DNA of 32,368 bases from Vibrio albus (GCF_003144035.1 NZ_QFWT01000016.1:1-32368); one strand, 5' to 3'. Shown: positions 16,231 through 24,416, counted from the first letter of the stretch. Made by a program: numbers and translations. The notes: a model not told the origin generated them from the sequence alone.

Positions 16231-16497
16231 CTAGCTCGAGGTTTTGCTCCCGCCAGCCAGGCGATCACACAAGCCTTTCGGAACCACAATAAAGGCGTCT
16301 TTCTTTGCATCCTCTTTAACGGTTCCGGCACAGGAATTAGCTTTGGTCGCACAGTCGTTCTGGCCTGCCTTGACGACGCCGTAGCACTTTTCCATTTCGG
16401 TTTCTGCGGCGGCTGCCGGAGTTGCTGTGAGGGCAGATGCGCCCAGTGCCATCAAACCAGTAATAGCAGCGGTAACAGCGAGATTAGACTTTTGCAT
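16231..16497 (-). CDS. bufA: Bufferin precursor BufA (DUF2282)
   Basis: An 88-residue secreted precursor peptide of the DUF2282 family. Residues 1-31 are a clear Sec signal (charged start, long alanine-rich hydrophobic core, TPAAAA ending) with likely cleavage before E32. The mature part has four conserved cysteines (C38, C49, C56, C77) in EKCYGVVKAGQNDCA, KANSCAGT and VPKGLCDRL. Family knowledge: these cysteines are modified by the DUF692 enzyme, and the peptide binds copper in the periplasm. The start at 16497 follows AGAAGGAA. The longer reading from 16536 lacks such a site and would bury the signal peptide. It is first in the operon bufA-bufB-bufC-bufD. No metal-sensor gene is adjacent. 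Confidence 0.9.
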   Translation of the reverse strand: MQKSNLAVTAAITGLMALGASALTATPAAAAETEMEKCYGVVKAGQNDCATKANSCAGTVKEDAKKDAFIVVPKGLCDRLAGGSKTSS

Positions 16498-16761
16498 AAT
16501 AATTTCCTTCTGAAGTTTCCTTAGTAATGGATTCACAAAGCGCTTATTCGTTGTTATTTGCCTTGCTTACTGAAAAAGAGCGGGAAAGGGCGATAAAAAT
16601 TTCAGCGTAATACAAATTATTTTTATTTTTATCTGTTTTTCCCCTTCATCATTCATTACAGAGAAGAAAAAATAGCCAGAAGGTTGGCAGACCCCCCTTA
16701 GGTTTAGGTATACTGTCTCGATATGTATAAATAACCAGTAAACTGACCATTTGGATACCCC

Positions 16762-18933
16762 ATGGACGCATCTCTATTACTTGACGGCCTTAATGACAAA
16801 CAGCGCGAAGCGGTAGCCGCACCGCTGGGCAATACCTTGGTACTGGCGGGTGCCGGGAGTGGTAAAACCCGGGTGTTGGTGCACCGTATAGCCTGGCTGA
16901 TGGCAATAGAGGGAGCCTCGCCGTTTTCTATTATGTCGGTGACGTTTACCAACAAAGCTGCCGCAGAAATGCGGGGCCGGATTGAAGAGCTGATGATGGG
17001 CAGTGCATCCGGTATGTGGAATGGTACGTTTCACGGTATCTGTCACCGTATTCTGCGGGCACATTATCTGGATGCGAACCTGCCGGAAGATTTCCAGATC
17101 ATCGACTCAGAAGATCAGCAGCGTTTGCTGCGCAGGTTGATAAAAGCTCAGAACCTGGACGACAAGCAATGGCCGGCCCGTCAGGCTGCCTGGTGGATTA
17201 ACGGCAAGAAAGATGAAGGCCTGCGCCCGCATCATATTGATGACTACCGTGATCCGGTTACCCGAACCTGGCTACAAGTATATAAGGCGTATCAGGAAGC
17301 GTGTGATCGTGCCGGGCTGGTGGACTTTGCAGAGATCCTGCTGCGCACGCAAGAGTTGCTGCGGGATAAGCAGCATATCCGGGAGCACTATCAGGCGCGC
17401 TTCAAGCATATTCTGGTGGATGAGTTTCAGGATACCAACAATATTCAGTATGCCTGGCTGCGGATGATGGCCGGTCCGGAATGCAATGTGATGATTGTTG
17501 GCGATGATGACCAGTCAATCTACGGCTGGCGCGGTGCCAAGATCGAGAATATCCATAAATTCCAGGAAGAGTTTCCGGGCGTTGAGACGATTCGTCTGGA
17601 ACAGAACTACCGCTCGACCAAGACCATTCTGAATGCAGCGAATGAACTGATTGCCAACAATACTGAGCGTATGGGTAAGGAGCTGTGGACCGACGGCAGC
17701 GAAGGCGAGAAGATTTCCGTGTATTCCGCTTATAACGAACTGGATGAAGCGCGCTTTACCGTCAACAAAATCAAAGAGTGGCAGGAGAACGGCGGTGCTT
17801 TGGTGGATACCGCGATGCTGTACCGAAGCAATGCCCAGTCACGTGTGCTGGAAGAGGCATTGATTCAGGCAAAACTGCCGTATCGTATTTATGGTGGTAT
17901 GCGCTTCTTCGAACGTCAGGAGATTAAGGATGCCTTAAGCTACCTGCGCCTGATGGCAAACCGGAATGATGACACCGCCTTTGAACGTATTGTGAATACG
18001 CCAACTCGTGGGCTGGGCGATAAGACTCTGGAAACGATCCGTTTTGCGGCGCGGGACAGAGGGGCCACCATGTGGGAAGCCAGTGTGGCTCTGATTGAAG
18101 AAAAGGTTCTGCCCGGGCGGGCTGCCGGGGCTTTGAGCCGGTTTATTGAACTGATCACTGCCCTAGAAGACGACACGGCAGAGTTTCCTCTGTACCAGCA
18201 GGCGGACCATGTGATCAAATCTTCCGGTCTGTTTGCTATGTATGAGCAGGAAAAAGGGGAAAAGGCCAAATCCAGAATTGAAAACCTGGAAGAACTGGTG
18301 AATGCCACTCGTCAGTTTGAGAAGCCGGAAGAAGCCGAAGAGATGACCATGCTGTCAGCATTCCTTGCTCATGCGGCCCTGGAAGCCGGTGAAGGTCAGG
18401 CCGATGAGTTTGATGATGCGGTGCAACTAATGACTCTGCACAGTGCCAAGGGGCTGGAGTTTCCGCTGGTCTTTATGGTCGGTGTCGAAGAGGGTATGTT
18501 CCCGAGCATGATGTCGGCGGAAGAAGCCGGACGAATGGAAGAAGAGCGCCGCCTCTGTTATGTCGGTATGACCCGTGCGATGGAAAAACTGTATATCACC
18601 TATGCCGAGATGCGTCGTCTGTATGGGCAGGATAAATACCATAAGCCATCCCGGTTTATTCGCGAACTGCCGGAAGAGTGTCTGGAAGAAGTGCGGATGA
18701 AAGCACAGATCAGCCGCCCGGCCAGTAGTGGACGCTTCTCGAAAGCTGTGGTTAAGGAAAACTTCAATGAAACCGGCTTTACGCTCGGCCAGCGGGTGAA
18801 ACATCCAAAATTCGGCGAGGGAACCATTATCAATTTTGAAGGCAGCGGCCCACAAAGCCGGGTGCAGGTCGCCTTTAACGGTGAAGGCATTAAATGGCTG
18901 GTAACGCAGTACGCTAAGCTGGAGTCGATGTAA
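16762..18933 (+). CDS. uvrD: DNA helicase II UvrD
   Basis: A 723-residue superfamily 1A 3'-5' helicase for nucleotide excision repair and mismatch repair (E. coli 720 aa). It also removes RecA filaments. Motif I is GAGSGKT (residues 30-36), motif II VDEFQDTN (about 220), motif III GDDDQSIYGWRGA (about 249), motif V TLHSAKGLEF (about 558) and motif VI VGMTRA. The C-terminal Tudor-like segment (LGQRVKHPKFGEGTI...) that contacts RNA polymerase is intact. The start gives MDASLLLDGLNDKQREAV, as in the family. No convincing LexA box lies upstream, although E. coli uvrD is SOS-controlled. It converges on a CsrB-family RNA gene and shares its terminator. Confidence 0.98.
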   Translation: MDASLLLDGLNDKQREAVAAPLGNTLVLAGAGSGKTRVLVHRIAWLMAIEGASPFSIMSVTFTNKAAAEMRGRIEELMMGSASGMWNGTFHGICHRILRAHYLDANLPEDFQIIDSEDQQRLLRRLIKAQNLDDKQWPARQAAWWINGKKDEGLRPHHIDDYRDPVTRTWLQVYKAYQEACDRAGLVDFAEILLRTQELLRDKQHIREHYQARFKHILVDEFQDTNNIQYAWLRMMAGPECNVMIVGDDDQSIYGWRGAKIENIHKFQEEFPGVETIRLEQNYRSTKTILNAANELIANNTERMGKELWTDGSEGEKISVYSAYNELDEARFTVNKIKEWQENGGALVDTAMLYRSNAQSRVLEEALIQAKLPYRIYGGMRFFERQEIKDALSYLRLMANRNDDTAFERIVNTPTRGLGDKTLETIRFAARDRGATMWEASVALIEEKVLPGRAAGALSRFIELITALEDDTAEFPLYQQADHVIKSSGLFAMYEQEKGEKAKSRIENLEELVNATRQFEKPEEAEEMTMLSAFLAHAALEAGEGQADEFDDAVQLMTLHSAKGLEFPLVFMVGVEEGMFPSMMSAEEAGRMEEERRLCYVGMTRAMEKLYITYAEMRRLYGQDKYHKPSRFIRELPEECLEEVRMKAQISRPASSGRFSKAVVKENFNETGFTLGQRVKHPKFGEGTIINFEGSGPQSRVQVAFNGEGIKWLVTQYAKLESM

Positions 18934-18966
18934 AAGAAAAGCCCCGATACCGAAGTACCGGGGCTA
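18934..18966. terminator. Shared terminator of uvrD and the CsrB-family RNA
   Basis: An 11-bp stem (18940-18950 with 18955-18965, one G-T pair) with a 4-nt loop. On the minus strand it is followed by TTTTCTTTT, a strong terminator for the small RNA. On the plus strand the tail is poor in T, so it is weaker for uvrD. Confidence 0.88.
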
Positions 18967-19297
18967 TAGTCTTACTCGCAGCAATCCAGCTACTAAAAGT
19001 GCTCCATGCATCTAATCCCTGATAGTAGGCTGATTCCGTCAGCTTAATCCTTTCGTCGCCTTCCTAGCGGTGTCCTTGATCCTATCCTGATCTGCTAACA
19101 ATCCTCGTTAGCGCACTTCACTTGTTCCTTGAGCGGTGTCCCTTACATCATCCTGATGTTCAGTCCTTGCCTCTTCCTGAGGTGTTCCGTGTTTTGCTTT
19201 CCTTGCCGATCATTCATCCTGAACAACCGAATCTTCTTTCCTGAAGATCACCATTCCTTGGCGCTTTCCTGTTCCTTGTCAGTATCCTTCTGACACC
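18934..19297 (-). ncRNA. csrB: CsrB-family small RNA (sponge of CsrA)
   Basis: Read on the minus strand, this roughly 360-nt gene carries about 23 GGA triplets, some 17 of them AGGA. Many sit in hairpin loops, for example GTCAG-AAGGATA-CTGAC at the 5' end, CTTC-AGGAAA-GAAG, CCTC-AGGAA-GAGG, ACATC-AGGAT-GATGT and GCTAAC-GAGGATT-GTTAGC (19094-19112). This is the hallmark of CsrB/CsrC/RsmY-type RNAs, which titrate the translational regulator CsrA. It ends in a strong intrinsic terminator and starts at a sigma-70 promoter. No open frame of note lies within it. Vibrios carry several paralogues (CsrB, C, D), and which one this is cannot be decided here. Confidence 0.93.
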
Positions 19298-19301
19298 GTA
19301 A

Positions 19302-19329
19302 ATATTAGCCCAAACCGGAAATTCAGCAA
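19302..19329 (-). promoter_or_regulatory. Promoter of the CsrB-family RNA
   Basis: On the minus strand, TTGCTG (19329-19324) and TAATAT (19307-19302) are separated by 16 bp. They place the start at about 19296, just before the first GGA-loop hairpin. Confidence 0.75.
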
Positions 19330-19451
19330 TGGCATGAAATGGATTACAAATTAAACTATTAGATTAATATTGATACAAGTTTTTTAAAAACAACGAGTTA
19401 TATTTATGGGTTTGTGACGGCTTACTAAGAAAAACCATTTTTGCTTACGCC

Positions 19452-19473
19452 CTTGTAAGAGATCTCTCACAAG
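19452..19473. promoter_or_regulatory. GacA/VarA (UvrY) binding box upstream of the CsrB-family RNA
   Basis: The core TGTAAG-AGATCT-CTCACA (19454-19471) matches the GacA-type consensus TGTAAG-N6-CTTACA with one mismatch. It is extended by CTT/AAG on each side and by an outer CTTAC/GTAAG pair (19444-19448 and 19475-19479). It is centred about 166 bp upstream of the predicted RNA start, the usual distance for such upstream activating sites. It implies control by the VarS/VarA two-component system. The rest of 19330-19556 is AT-rich and shows no gene. Confidence 0.85.
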
Positions 19474-19556
19474 AGTAAGGGGGGATTGACCCGAATCGAT
19501 GGTCTATCAATGTTAAATTGTTTGACGGAGTTAAAAAAATAGCCCTTAAGTTAAGT

Positions 19557-20216
19557 TTACTGGGTCAGTGCAAGCAATGATTGCCAGAAAATAGATCCAC
19601 CTAATAGGACAAATAGCACACCACAAATACCGTCAATATAAGGGGTTATAGCATAAAGTCTCTTTTGCATGGTCTTTGCGGATAATACCCAGGCCAGAAG
19701 AGAAAACCACAGCAGAGACAGGCCGAAAAGGATCAGCAGGGCGATACCTTTTCCTGTTAGCGACATCGTGGCGGGTACCAGACTGGACATCAGACTGACA
19801 AAAAAGATCAGCGCTTTGGGATTAAGGATATTGGTCGCAAAGCCTCGGGAAAAAGCATGGCGCTTACTTTGGATTGGATTTTGTGTTTCTCTTTTTCCGT
19901 CGTAGGTTTCCGATGAAGGACGGCTTCGCAACAATCCTTTTAGTGCGCTAAGCCCTAAATAAAGCAGGTAGCTTCCCCCTGCGAGTTGAAGCAAGGCAAA
20001 CAGCATAGGCTGCTGTTGAACAAGATAACTGACTCCGGTCAGGCTTAATATCGAATGAGTGAGAATACCAAAGGACAAACCCAGTGCGATATAGCTTCCG
20101 GTTTGTCTGCCGTAGCGGGTGGCATTCTGGACGACCAGAGCAAAGTCTGGCCCCGGACTCATCAGAGCAAGAAAATGGACGGTCGCTAAGGTAAGGAGAA
20201 TGGTTACTTCGTTCAT
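19557..20216 (-). CDS. LysE/RhtB-family amino-acid exporter
   Basis: A 219-residue inner-membrane protein with about six helices. The family signature PGPDFALVVQNATRYGRQTG lies after TM1, followed by GLSFGILTHS and LQLAGGSYLLYLGLSAL. Relatives (RhtB, RhtC, LeuE) export homoserine, threonine or similar amino acids. The exact substrate is not clear. The start was placed at the ATG giving MNEVTILLTLATVHFLALMSPG, as in relatives. A GTG at 20249 is in frame but would overlap rarD and add an atypical leader. No clear ribosome site precedes either. It follows rarD by 29 bp and is probably co-transcribed. Confidence 0.88.
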   Translation of the reverse strand: MNEVTILLTLATVHFLALMSPGPDFALVVQNATRYGRQTGSYIALGLSFGILTHSILSLTGVSYLVQQQPMLFALLQLAGGSYLLYLGLSALKGLLRSRPSSETYDGKRETQNPIQSKRHAFSRGFATNILNPKALIFFVSLMSSLVPATMSLTGKGIALLILFGLSLLWFSLLAWVLSAKTMQKRLYAITPYIDGICGVLFVLLGGSIFWQSLLALTQ

Positions 20217-20245
20217 TTGATTATTGTTTGTCTTGTAAAAAACGA

Positions 20246-21163
20246 TCACTCTGTATGGGCTGCAAGTTGCCGGATCTTTTTGTGATGGCTTAGTCCGTCC
20301 AGGCTAAACACGATGAGAGCCGCCCAGATAAAGGCAAAAGTCATCGCTTTTTCTGATTCAAAGGCTTCACCGTATACCAGGACTGCCAACAGGAACATCA
20401 GACTTGGTCCTATATACTGAAAAAAGCCCAGAGTGGAGAGTTTCAGCCGGGTTGCAGCGCCATTAAAACAGAGTAGCGGTAAGGTCGTTACCAGGCCAGC
20501 AGCCACCAGAAGCAGATTCAGGGAGGTACTGTTCGCCACCATATTGGCTGTTGGGCTGTTAGCAATAAACAGCAGATAACAAGTGGCGACCGGAAGCAGA
20601 AGCAGGGTTTCGACAAACAAACCCGTCTGAGCATCCAGGTTTACCTTTTTCCGCAGCAATCCGTAAAGAGCAAAGCTGGTGGCTAACCCCAGAGAGACAA
20701 CCGGTACAGAACCAAACCCGATCACCTGAACCGCGACCCCGGTAAGCGCAAGCCCGACAGCGAGCCATTGCAGGGAGCGTAAGCGTTCTTGCAAAAACAG
20801 CATGCCGAATAACACATTGATCAGAGGGTTGATAAAATAGCCCAGACTGGCTTCCAGCATATGACCAGAGTTAACGGCCCAGATAAACAGCAGCCAGTTA
20901 CAGCCGATTAGCAGTGCGGTCGCCAGCAGGTAACTCAGATTTTTCTTACTGTGAAGTACATCTCTCACCACTTTCCAGCGACGTCCCAGGTGAATAAGCA
21001 GTGCTAAAAAGAAAAATGACCAGATAATCCGGTGGCTGAGCACTTCCGGTGCGGTAACGGCTCCGAGGGCTTTAAAATAAATAGGGGCGATTCCCCACAT
21101 AATATAAGCACCAAGGGCGAAAAGAATCCCCTGACGGGAGCGCTGAGACTCGTTCATATCCAT
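20246..21163 (-). CDS. rarD: RarD, EamA-family transporter
   Basis: A 305-residue drug/metabolite-superfamily protein with ten predicted helices. The start of the protein (SRQGILFALGAYIMWGIAPIYFKALGAVTAPEVLSHRIIWS) closely follows E. coli RarD. The name comes from an old chloramphenicol-sensitivity link in Pseudomonas. The substrate is unknown. Start choice is uncertain: ATG at 21163 (MDMNESQ) or at 21157 (MNESQ) both fit, and neither has a good ribosome site. A GTG at 21223 would add 20 residues not found in the family. The gene heads the unit rarD-LysE exporter and is divergent from recQ. Confidence 0.92.
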   Translation of the reverse strand: MDMNESQRSRQGILFALGAYIMWGIAPIYFKALGAVTAPEVLSHRIIWSFFFLALLIHLGRRWKVVRDVLHSKKNLSYLLATALLIGCNWLLFIWAVNSGHMLEASLGYFINPLINVLFGMLFLQERLRSLQWLAVGLALTGVAVQVIGFGSVPVVSLGLATSFALYGLLRKKVNLDAQTGLFVETLLLLPVATCYLLFIANSPTANMVANSTSLNLLLVAAGLVTTLPLLCFNGAATRLKLSTLGFFQYIGPSLMFLLAVLVYGEAFESEKAMTFAFIWAALIVFSLDGLSHHKKIRQLAAHTE

Positions 21164-21414
21164 AGCAAAAGACTTTGTTGTTGTATTGAGAGGAAACGAC
21201 AGTATAAATCCGATAAAGATCACAATCTAGCATAATAATTCACCAGATTTTGCCTTCTGCTCCAGAGAGATTGCATAGTCAATACACAATAAAGTCGTGC
21301 TGAAACTCGCATCTTCAGGTCACTTGAGTATACAATATCCCGCCTCTGACCGACTGCACTGGTATATTGATACGGCAGTCCTGATGTCTGACGACTTAAT
21401 CTTTCGGAAACCTT

Positions 21415-23253
21415 ATGACCTCCACCTTGTTAGCTGAACAATCCGGGCCTTTTTCCGCGACTCCAGAGACCATTCTGCGTGACACTTTCGGCTATCAGAG
21501 TTTCCGGGCCGGACAGCAGGAAGTGATAGAGGCCGCGATTGATGATCGCGATAGCCTGGTGATTATGCCGACCGGTGGCGGTAAGTCTCTTTGCTACCAG
21601 ATCCCGGCATTAGCTAAGCCGGGGCTGACACTGGTTATCTCTCCTCTGATTTCTCTGATGAAAGATCAGGTTGACCAGCTTAAGGCGGATGGCGTTGCTG
21701 CAGAGTGTGTGAATTCCAGTATGCCGAGAGAGGAGCTGATTTCGGTATTTAACCGGATGAACAGCGGACAGCTGAAGCTGGTATACGTTTCTCCGGAGCG
21801 GGTACTTACTCATGACTTTCTTGACCGTCTCACCTCTCTGCAGTTATCGATGATTGCCGTGGATGAAGCGCACTGTATTTCTCAGTGGGGACATGACTTC
21901 CGTCCGGAATATGCTGCCCTCGGTCAGCTAAGACAGCATTTTCCTCATGTGCCTATGATGGCTCTGACGGCGACGGCGGATGATGCAACTCGTAACGATA
22001 TTGTTTCCCGTCTGTGTCTGAATGACCCACATATCTATCTGGGTAGCTTCGACCGGCCGAATATTCGCTACAATCTGGTGGAAAAACATAAGCCGGTGTC
22101 TCAGGTGATCCGTTTTCTTGCTACCCAGAATGGTCAGTGCGGCATCATCTATTGCGGTAGCCGCAAGAAGGTGGAGATGCTGACGGAAAAGCTGTGCAAC
22201 AACCATATTCGGGCCGCCGGTTATCATGCCGGAATGGATGCGGATGAAAGGGCGTATGTGCAGGAAGCATTTCAGAAAGATGATATCCAGATCGTGGTTG
22301 CTACGGTTGCCTTTGGGATGGGGATCAACAAGCCGAACGTACGGTTTGTGCTGCATTTCGATATCCCGCGGAATATCGAGTCTTACTATCAGGAAACCGG
22401 ACGTGCCGGACGGGATGGCCTGCCTGCGGAAGCGATGATGCTGTATGACCCGGCTGATATGGGCTGGCTGCGTAAGATCCTGGACGAAAAAGAAGACGGC
22501 CCGCAGAAGCGGGTGGAAACCCATAAGCTGAATGCCATGAACGCATTTGCTGAAGCTCAGACTTGTCGTCGTCAGGTGTTGCTGAACTATTTTGGTGAGT
22601 ACCGGGAAAAACCTTGCGGTAACTGCGATATCTGTCTGGATCCACCTAAACATTTTGATGCGACAGAGGCGGCACAAAAGGCGCTGTCGTGCGTATATCG
22701 TGTTAATCAGAATTTCGGCATGAATTATGTGGTGGAAGTACTGCGCGGAATGCAGAATATCCGGGTAAGAGAGCAGGGGCATGACAAGCTGAGTACTTAT
22801 GGTATCGGCCGTGAGCATAGCCACGACTACTGGGTCAGTATTATGCGTCAGCTTATTCACAAAGGGCTGCTGTTCCAGAATATTACCCGCAACTCGACTC
22901 TCCAGCTAACGGAAGAAGCCCGGCCTCTGCTGCGTGGAGAAATGACGCTGGAGCTGGCGGTGCCGCGACTGGATACCTCTGCGCGGGCGGCGAAATCGGA
23001 TAAACTGGCGAACCGTCACTATGACAAGGTACTGTTTGCCAAGTTACGCAAGCTGCGTAAATCCATCGCCGACGAAAATAATCTGCCACCATACGTGGTC
23101 TTCAGTGATGCAACGCTAATGGATATGGCTGAGATTTTACCGACTTCTTACGGTGAAATGCTGGCGGTGAACGGGGTCGGGCAGGTTAAGCTCGACCGGT
23201 ATGCCGATCCATTCCTGGACCTGATCCAGGAACACCTGACTCATGGTTCTTAA
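21415..23253 (+). CDS. recQ: ATP-dependent DNA helicase RecQ
   Basis: A 612-residue superfamily 2 3'-5' helicase for recombination-fork repair (E. coli 609 aa). Motif 0 is FGYQSFRAGQQ, Walker A TGGGKS (K57) and motif II DEAHCISQWGHDFRPEY with the RecQ aromatic loop. The helicase C-terminal domain contains QETGRAGRDG. The RQC zinc site is the C...C..C..C set in CRRQVLL...KPCGNCDICL, followed by a winged helix. An HRDC domain lies at about residues 535-605. It is a single-gene unit divergent from rarD, and a perfect palindrome overlaps its stop codon. Confidence 0.98.
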   Translation: MTSTLLAEQSGPFSATPETILRDTFGYQSFRAGQQEVIEAAIDDRDSLVIMPTGGGKSLCYQIPALAKPGLTLVISPLISLMKDQVDQLKADGVAAECVNSSMPREELISVFNRMNSGQLKLVYVSPERVLTHDFLDRLTSLQLSMIAVDEAHCISQWGHDFRPEYAALGQLRQHFPHVPMMALTATADDATRNDIVSRLCLNDPHIYLGSFDRPNIRYNLVEKHKPVSQVIRFLATQNGQCGIIYCGSRKKVEMLTEKLCNNHIRAAGYHAGMDADERAYVQEAFQKDDIQIVVATVAFGMGINKPNVRFVLHFDIPRNIESYYQETGRAGRDGLPAEAMMLYDPADMGWLRKILDEKEDGPQKRVETHKLNAMNAFAEAQTCRRQVLLNYFGEYREKPCGNCDICLDPPKHFDATEAAQKALSCVYRVNQNFGMNYVVEVLRGMQNIRVREQGHDKLSTYGIGREHSHDYWVSIMRQLIHKGLLFQNITRNSTLQLTEEARPLLRGEMTLELAVPRLDTSARAAKSDKLANRHYDKVLFAKLRKLRKSIADENNLPPYVVFSDATLMDMAEILPTSYGEMLAVNGVGQVKLDRYADPFLDLIQEHLTHGS

Positions 23254-23286
23254 GCTTTGGGTTACTAGTAACCCAAAGCTCATTTT
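23253..23286 (+). terminator. Palindromic hairpin at the recQ stop codon
   Basis: Positions 23253-23280 form a perfect 28-bp palindrome (14-bp arms, centre ACTAGT) that begins on the last base of the recQ stop codon. It is followed by CATTTT. It probably acts as the recQ terminator, although the T-run is short. Confidence 0.7.
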
Positions 23287-23354
23287 GCAACACATGATGG
23301 GTAGCATCCTAACAACGTTTCTTCTCATCTGAATGGATGTGGTGGAACAAACGT

Positions 23355-23380
23355 ACTTGGGCATGGATGCCCAAGTTTTA
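23355..23380 (+). terminator. Second hairpin with T-run in the recQ-yhhQ gap
   Basis: ACTTGGGC (23355-23362) pairs with GCCCAAGT (23369-23376) around a 6-nt loop and is followed by a short T-run (about 4 T). It looks like an intrinsic terminator about 100 nt beyond recQ. The sequence between the two hairpins (23287-23354) has no gene that can be recognised. Confidence 0.55.
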
Positions 23381-23468
23381 GCGAACAGGGATGTCTTGAG
23401 CGATTTGTGGAACCATATCCATTTAGAATCTAGTCAGCGGTGAAAAACGTTTGCTATTTACCGCACGC

Positions 23469-23496
23469 TTGCGGCATAAATTGATTGCTGTATAAT
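23469..23496 (+). promoter_or_regulatory. yhhQ promoter
   Basis: TTGCGG (23469-23474), a 16-bp spacer and a consensus TATAAT (23491-23496) predict a start near 23503 and a leader of about 110 nt. A PurR-like half-site, AAACGTTTGC (23445-23454), lies 14 bp upstream of the -35. Confidence 0.7.
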
Positions 23497-23570
23497 CGCC
23501 GCCCGCTTAAAGGGTATATCCCTGAATAGCCTAAAATATTTATAAATTAACCAGAAGGTTCGTCCTTCAC

Positions 23571-23607
23571 TCTTGGGTTCCCTCGCCCCCAAGCAAAACG
23601 AAAAAGG
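23571..23607 (+). ncRNA. Probable preQ1-I riboswitch of yhhQ
   Basis: The leader has the preQ1-I layout. A P1 stem is formed by CTTGGG (23572-23577) and CCCAAG (23588-23593). The loop opens with TTC and contains CCT (23581-23583). An A-rich tail CAAAACGAAAA leads to AGG (23605-23607), which can pair with the loop CCT to make the H-type pseudoknot. That AGG is also the Shine-Dalgarno, 6 nt before the yhhQ ATG, so ligand binding would block translation. The gene controlled is a queuosine-precursor transporter, the expected target. Identification is by pattern, not by a covariance search. A separate small hairpin, GAAGG-TTCGT-CCTTC, lies just upstream (23554-23568). Confidence 0.75.
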
Positions 23608-23613
23608 TACAAT

Positions 23614-24285
23614 ATGAGTAACTTTACCCCTGCGCAGCAGCGCAAAGCATTACTTTTTCTGGTCCTGTTCCACCTGATTATCATCGCTTCCAGTAACTAT
23701 CTGGTGCAAATCCCGTTTACCGTATTTGGTTTCCATACCACATGGGGTGCATTTACTTTTCCGTTTATCTTCTTAGCCACGGATCTGACGGTACGTATTT
23801 TTGGTGCGAAACTGGCTCGTAAAATTATCTTCCTGGTGATGCTGCCTGCATTGGTGTTCTCTTATGCTCTGTCAGTGATTTTTTATGAGGGAGCGTTTCA
23901 GGGCATCGCACAACTGAGCGAACTGAACCTGTTTGTTGCCCGTATTGCGATAGCGAGCTTTATGGCTTATCTGCTGGGGCAGATTCTGGATGTGCAGGTA
24001 TTTAACCGCCTGCGTCAGCTAAAACAGTGGTGGGTGGCACCGACCTGCTCCACTCTGTTTGGTAATGCATTAGATACTATCGCATTCTTTGGTATTGCCT
24101 TCTACCAGAGCCCGGATGCGTTTATGGCAGAGCACTGGACTGAAATCGCGCTGGTGGACTACAGCTTTAAGCTGATTATCAGCCTGGGTCTGTTTGTACC
24201 TATGTACGGTGTACTGCTGAATTATCTGGTGAAGAAACTGACAGCTGTGAATCCGCAGTTTCAGATGAGCGGAGTTAAAGCGTAG
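23614..24285 (+). CDS. yhhQ: Queuosine precursor transporter YhhQ (VUT family)
   Basis: A 223-residue inner-membrane protein with about six helices, of the DUF165/vitamin-uptake-transporter family. It is close to E. coli YhhQ (221 aa) over its whole length, including SSNYLVQ, GFHTTWGAFTFPFIFLATDL, NLFVARIA, GQILDVQVFNRLRQ, STLFGNALDT and SPDAFMAEHWTEIALVDY. In E. coli YhhQ imports the queuosine precursors preQ0 and preQ1. Control by a preQ1-type leader fits this role. It is transcribed alone between recQ and the converging gppA. Confidence 0.95.
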   Translation: MSNFTPAQQRKALLFLVLFHLIIIASSNYLVQIPFTVFGFHTTWGAFTFPFIFLATDLTVRIFGAKLARKIIFLVMLPALVFSYALSVIFYEGAFQGIAQLSELNLFVARIAIASFMAYLLGQILDVQVFNRLRQLKQWWVAPTCSTLFGNALDTIAFFGIAFYQSPDAFMAEHWTEIALVDYSFKLIISLGLFVPMYGVLLNYLVKKLTAVNPQFQMSGVKA

Positions 24286-24416
24286 AGAGACTAGACCGCT
24301 GCGCTTCGAGGATTAGGGATTACACTGGTGGACAAAGAAAAGGAAGAAGGGGTGCTGTATTTCAATATGGTTGAAAGCTGCACGGGCTAACACCTTAATC
24401 CTTCCTCCTTCATCCT

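Noticed and set aside
16700..16762. LexA (SOS) box upstream of uvrD
   Set aside because: CTG triplets are present but no CAG lies at the required 10-base spacing. The best alignment to the consensus is poor.
18990..19290. Dense recurring TCCTTG/TCCTGA motifs that at first look like a CRISPR or degenerate tandem array
   Set aside because: Spacing and flanks are irregular. On the other strand the motifs are GGA in hairpin loops with a promoter and terminator, which identifies a CsrB-type RNA.
21928..22860. 310-residue minus-strand open frame opposite recQ
   Set aside because: The composition is His- and Arg-rich, as expected from reverse reading of recQ codons, and no family features are present.
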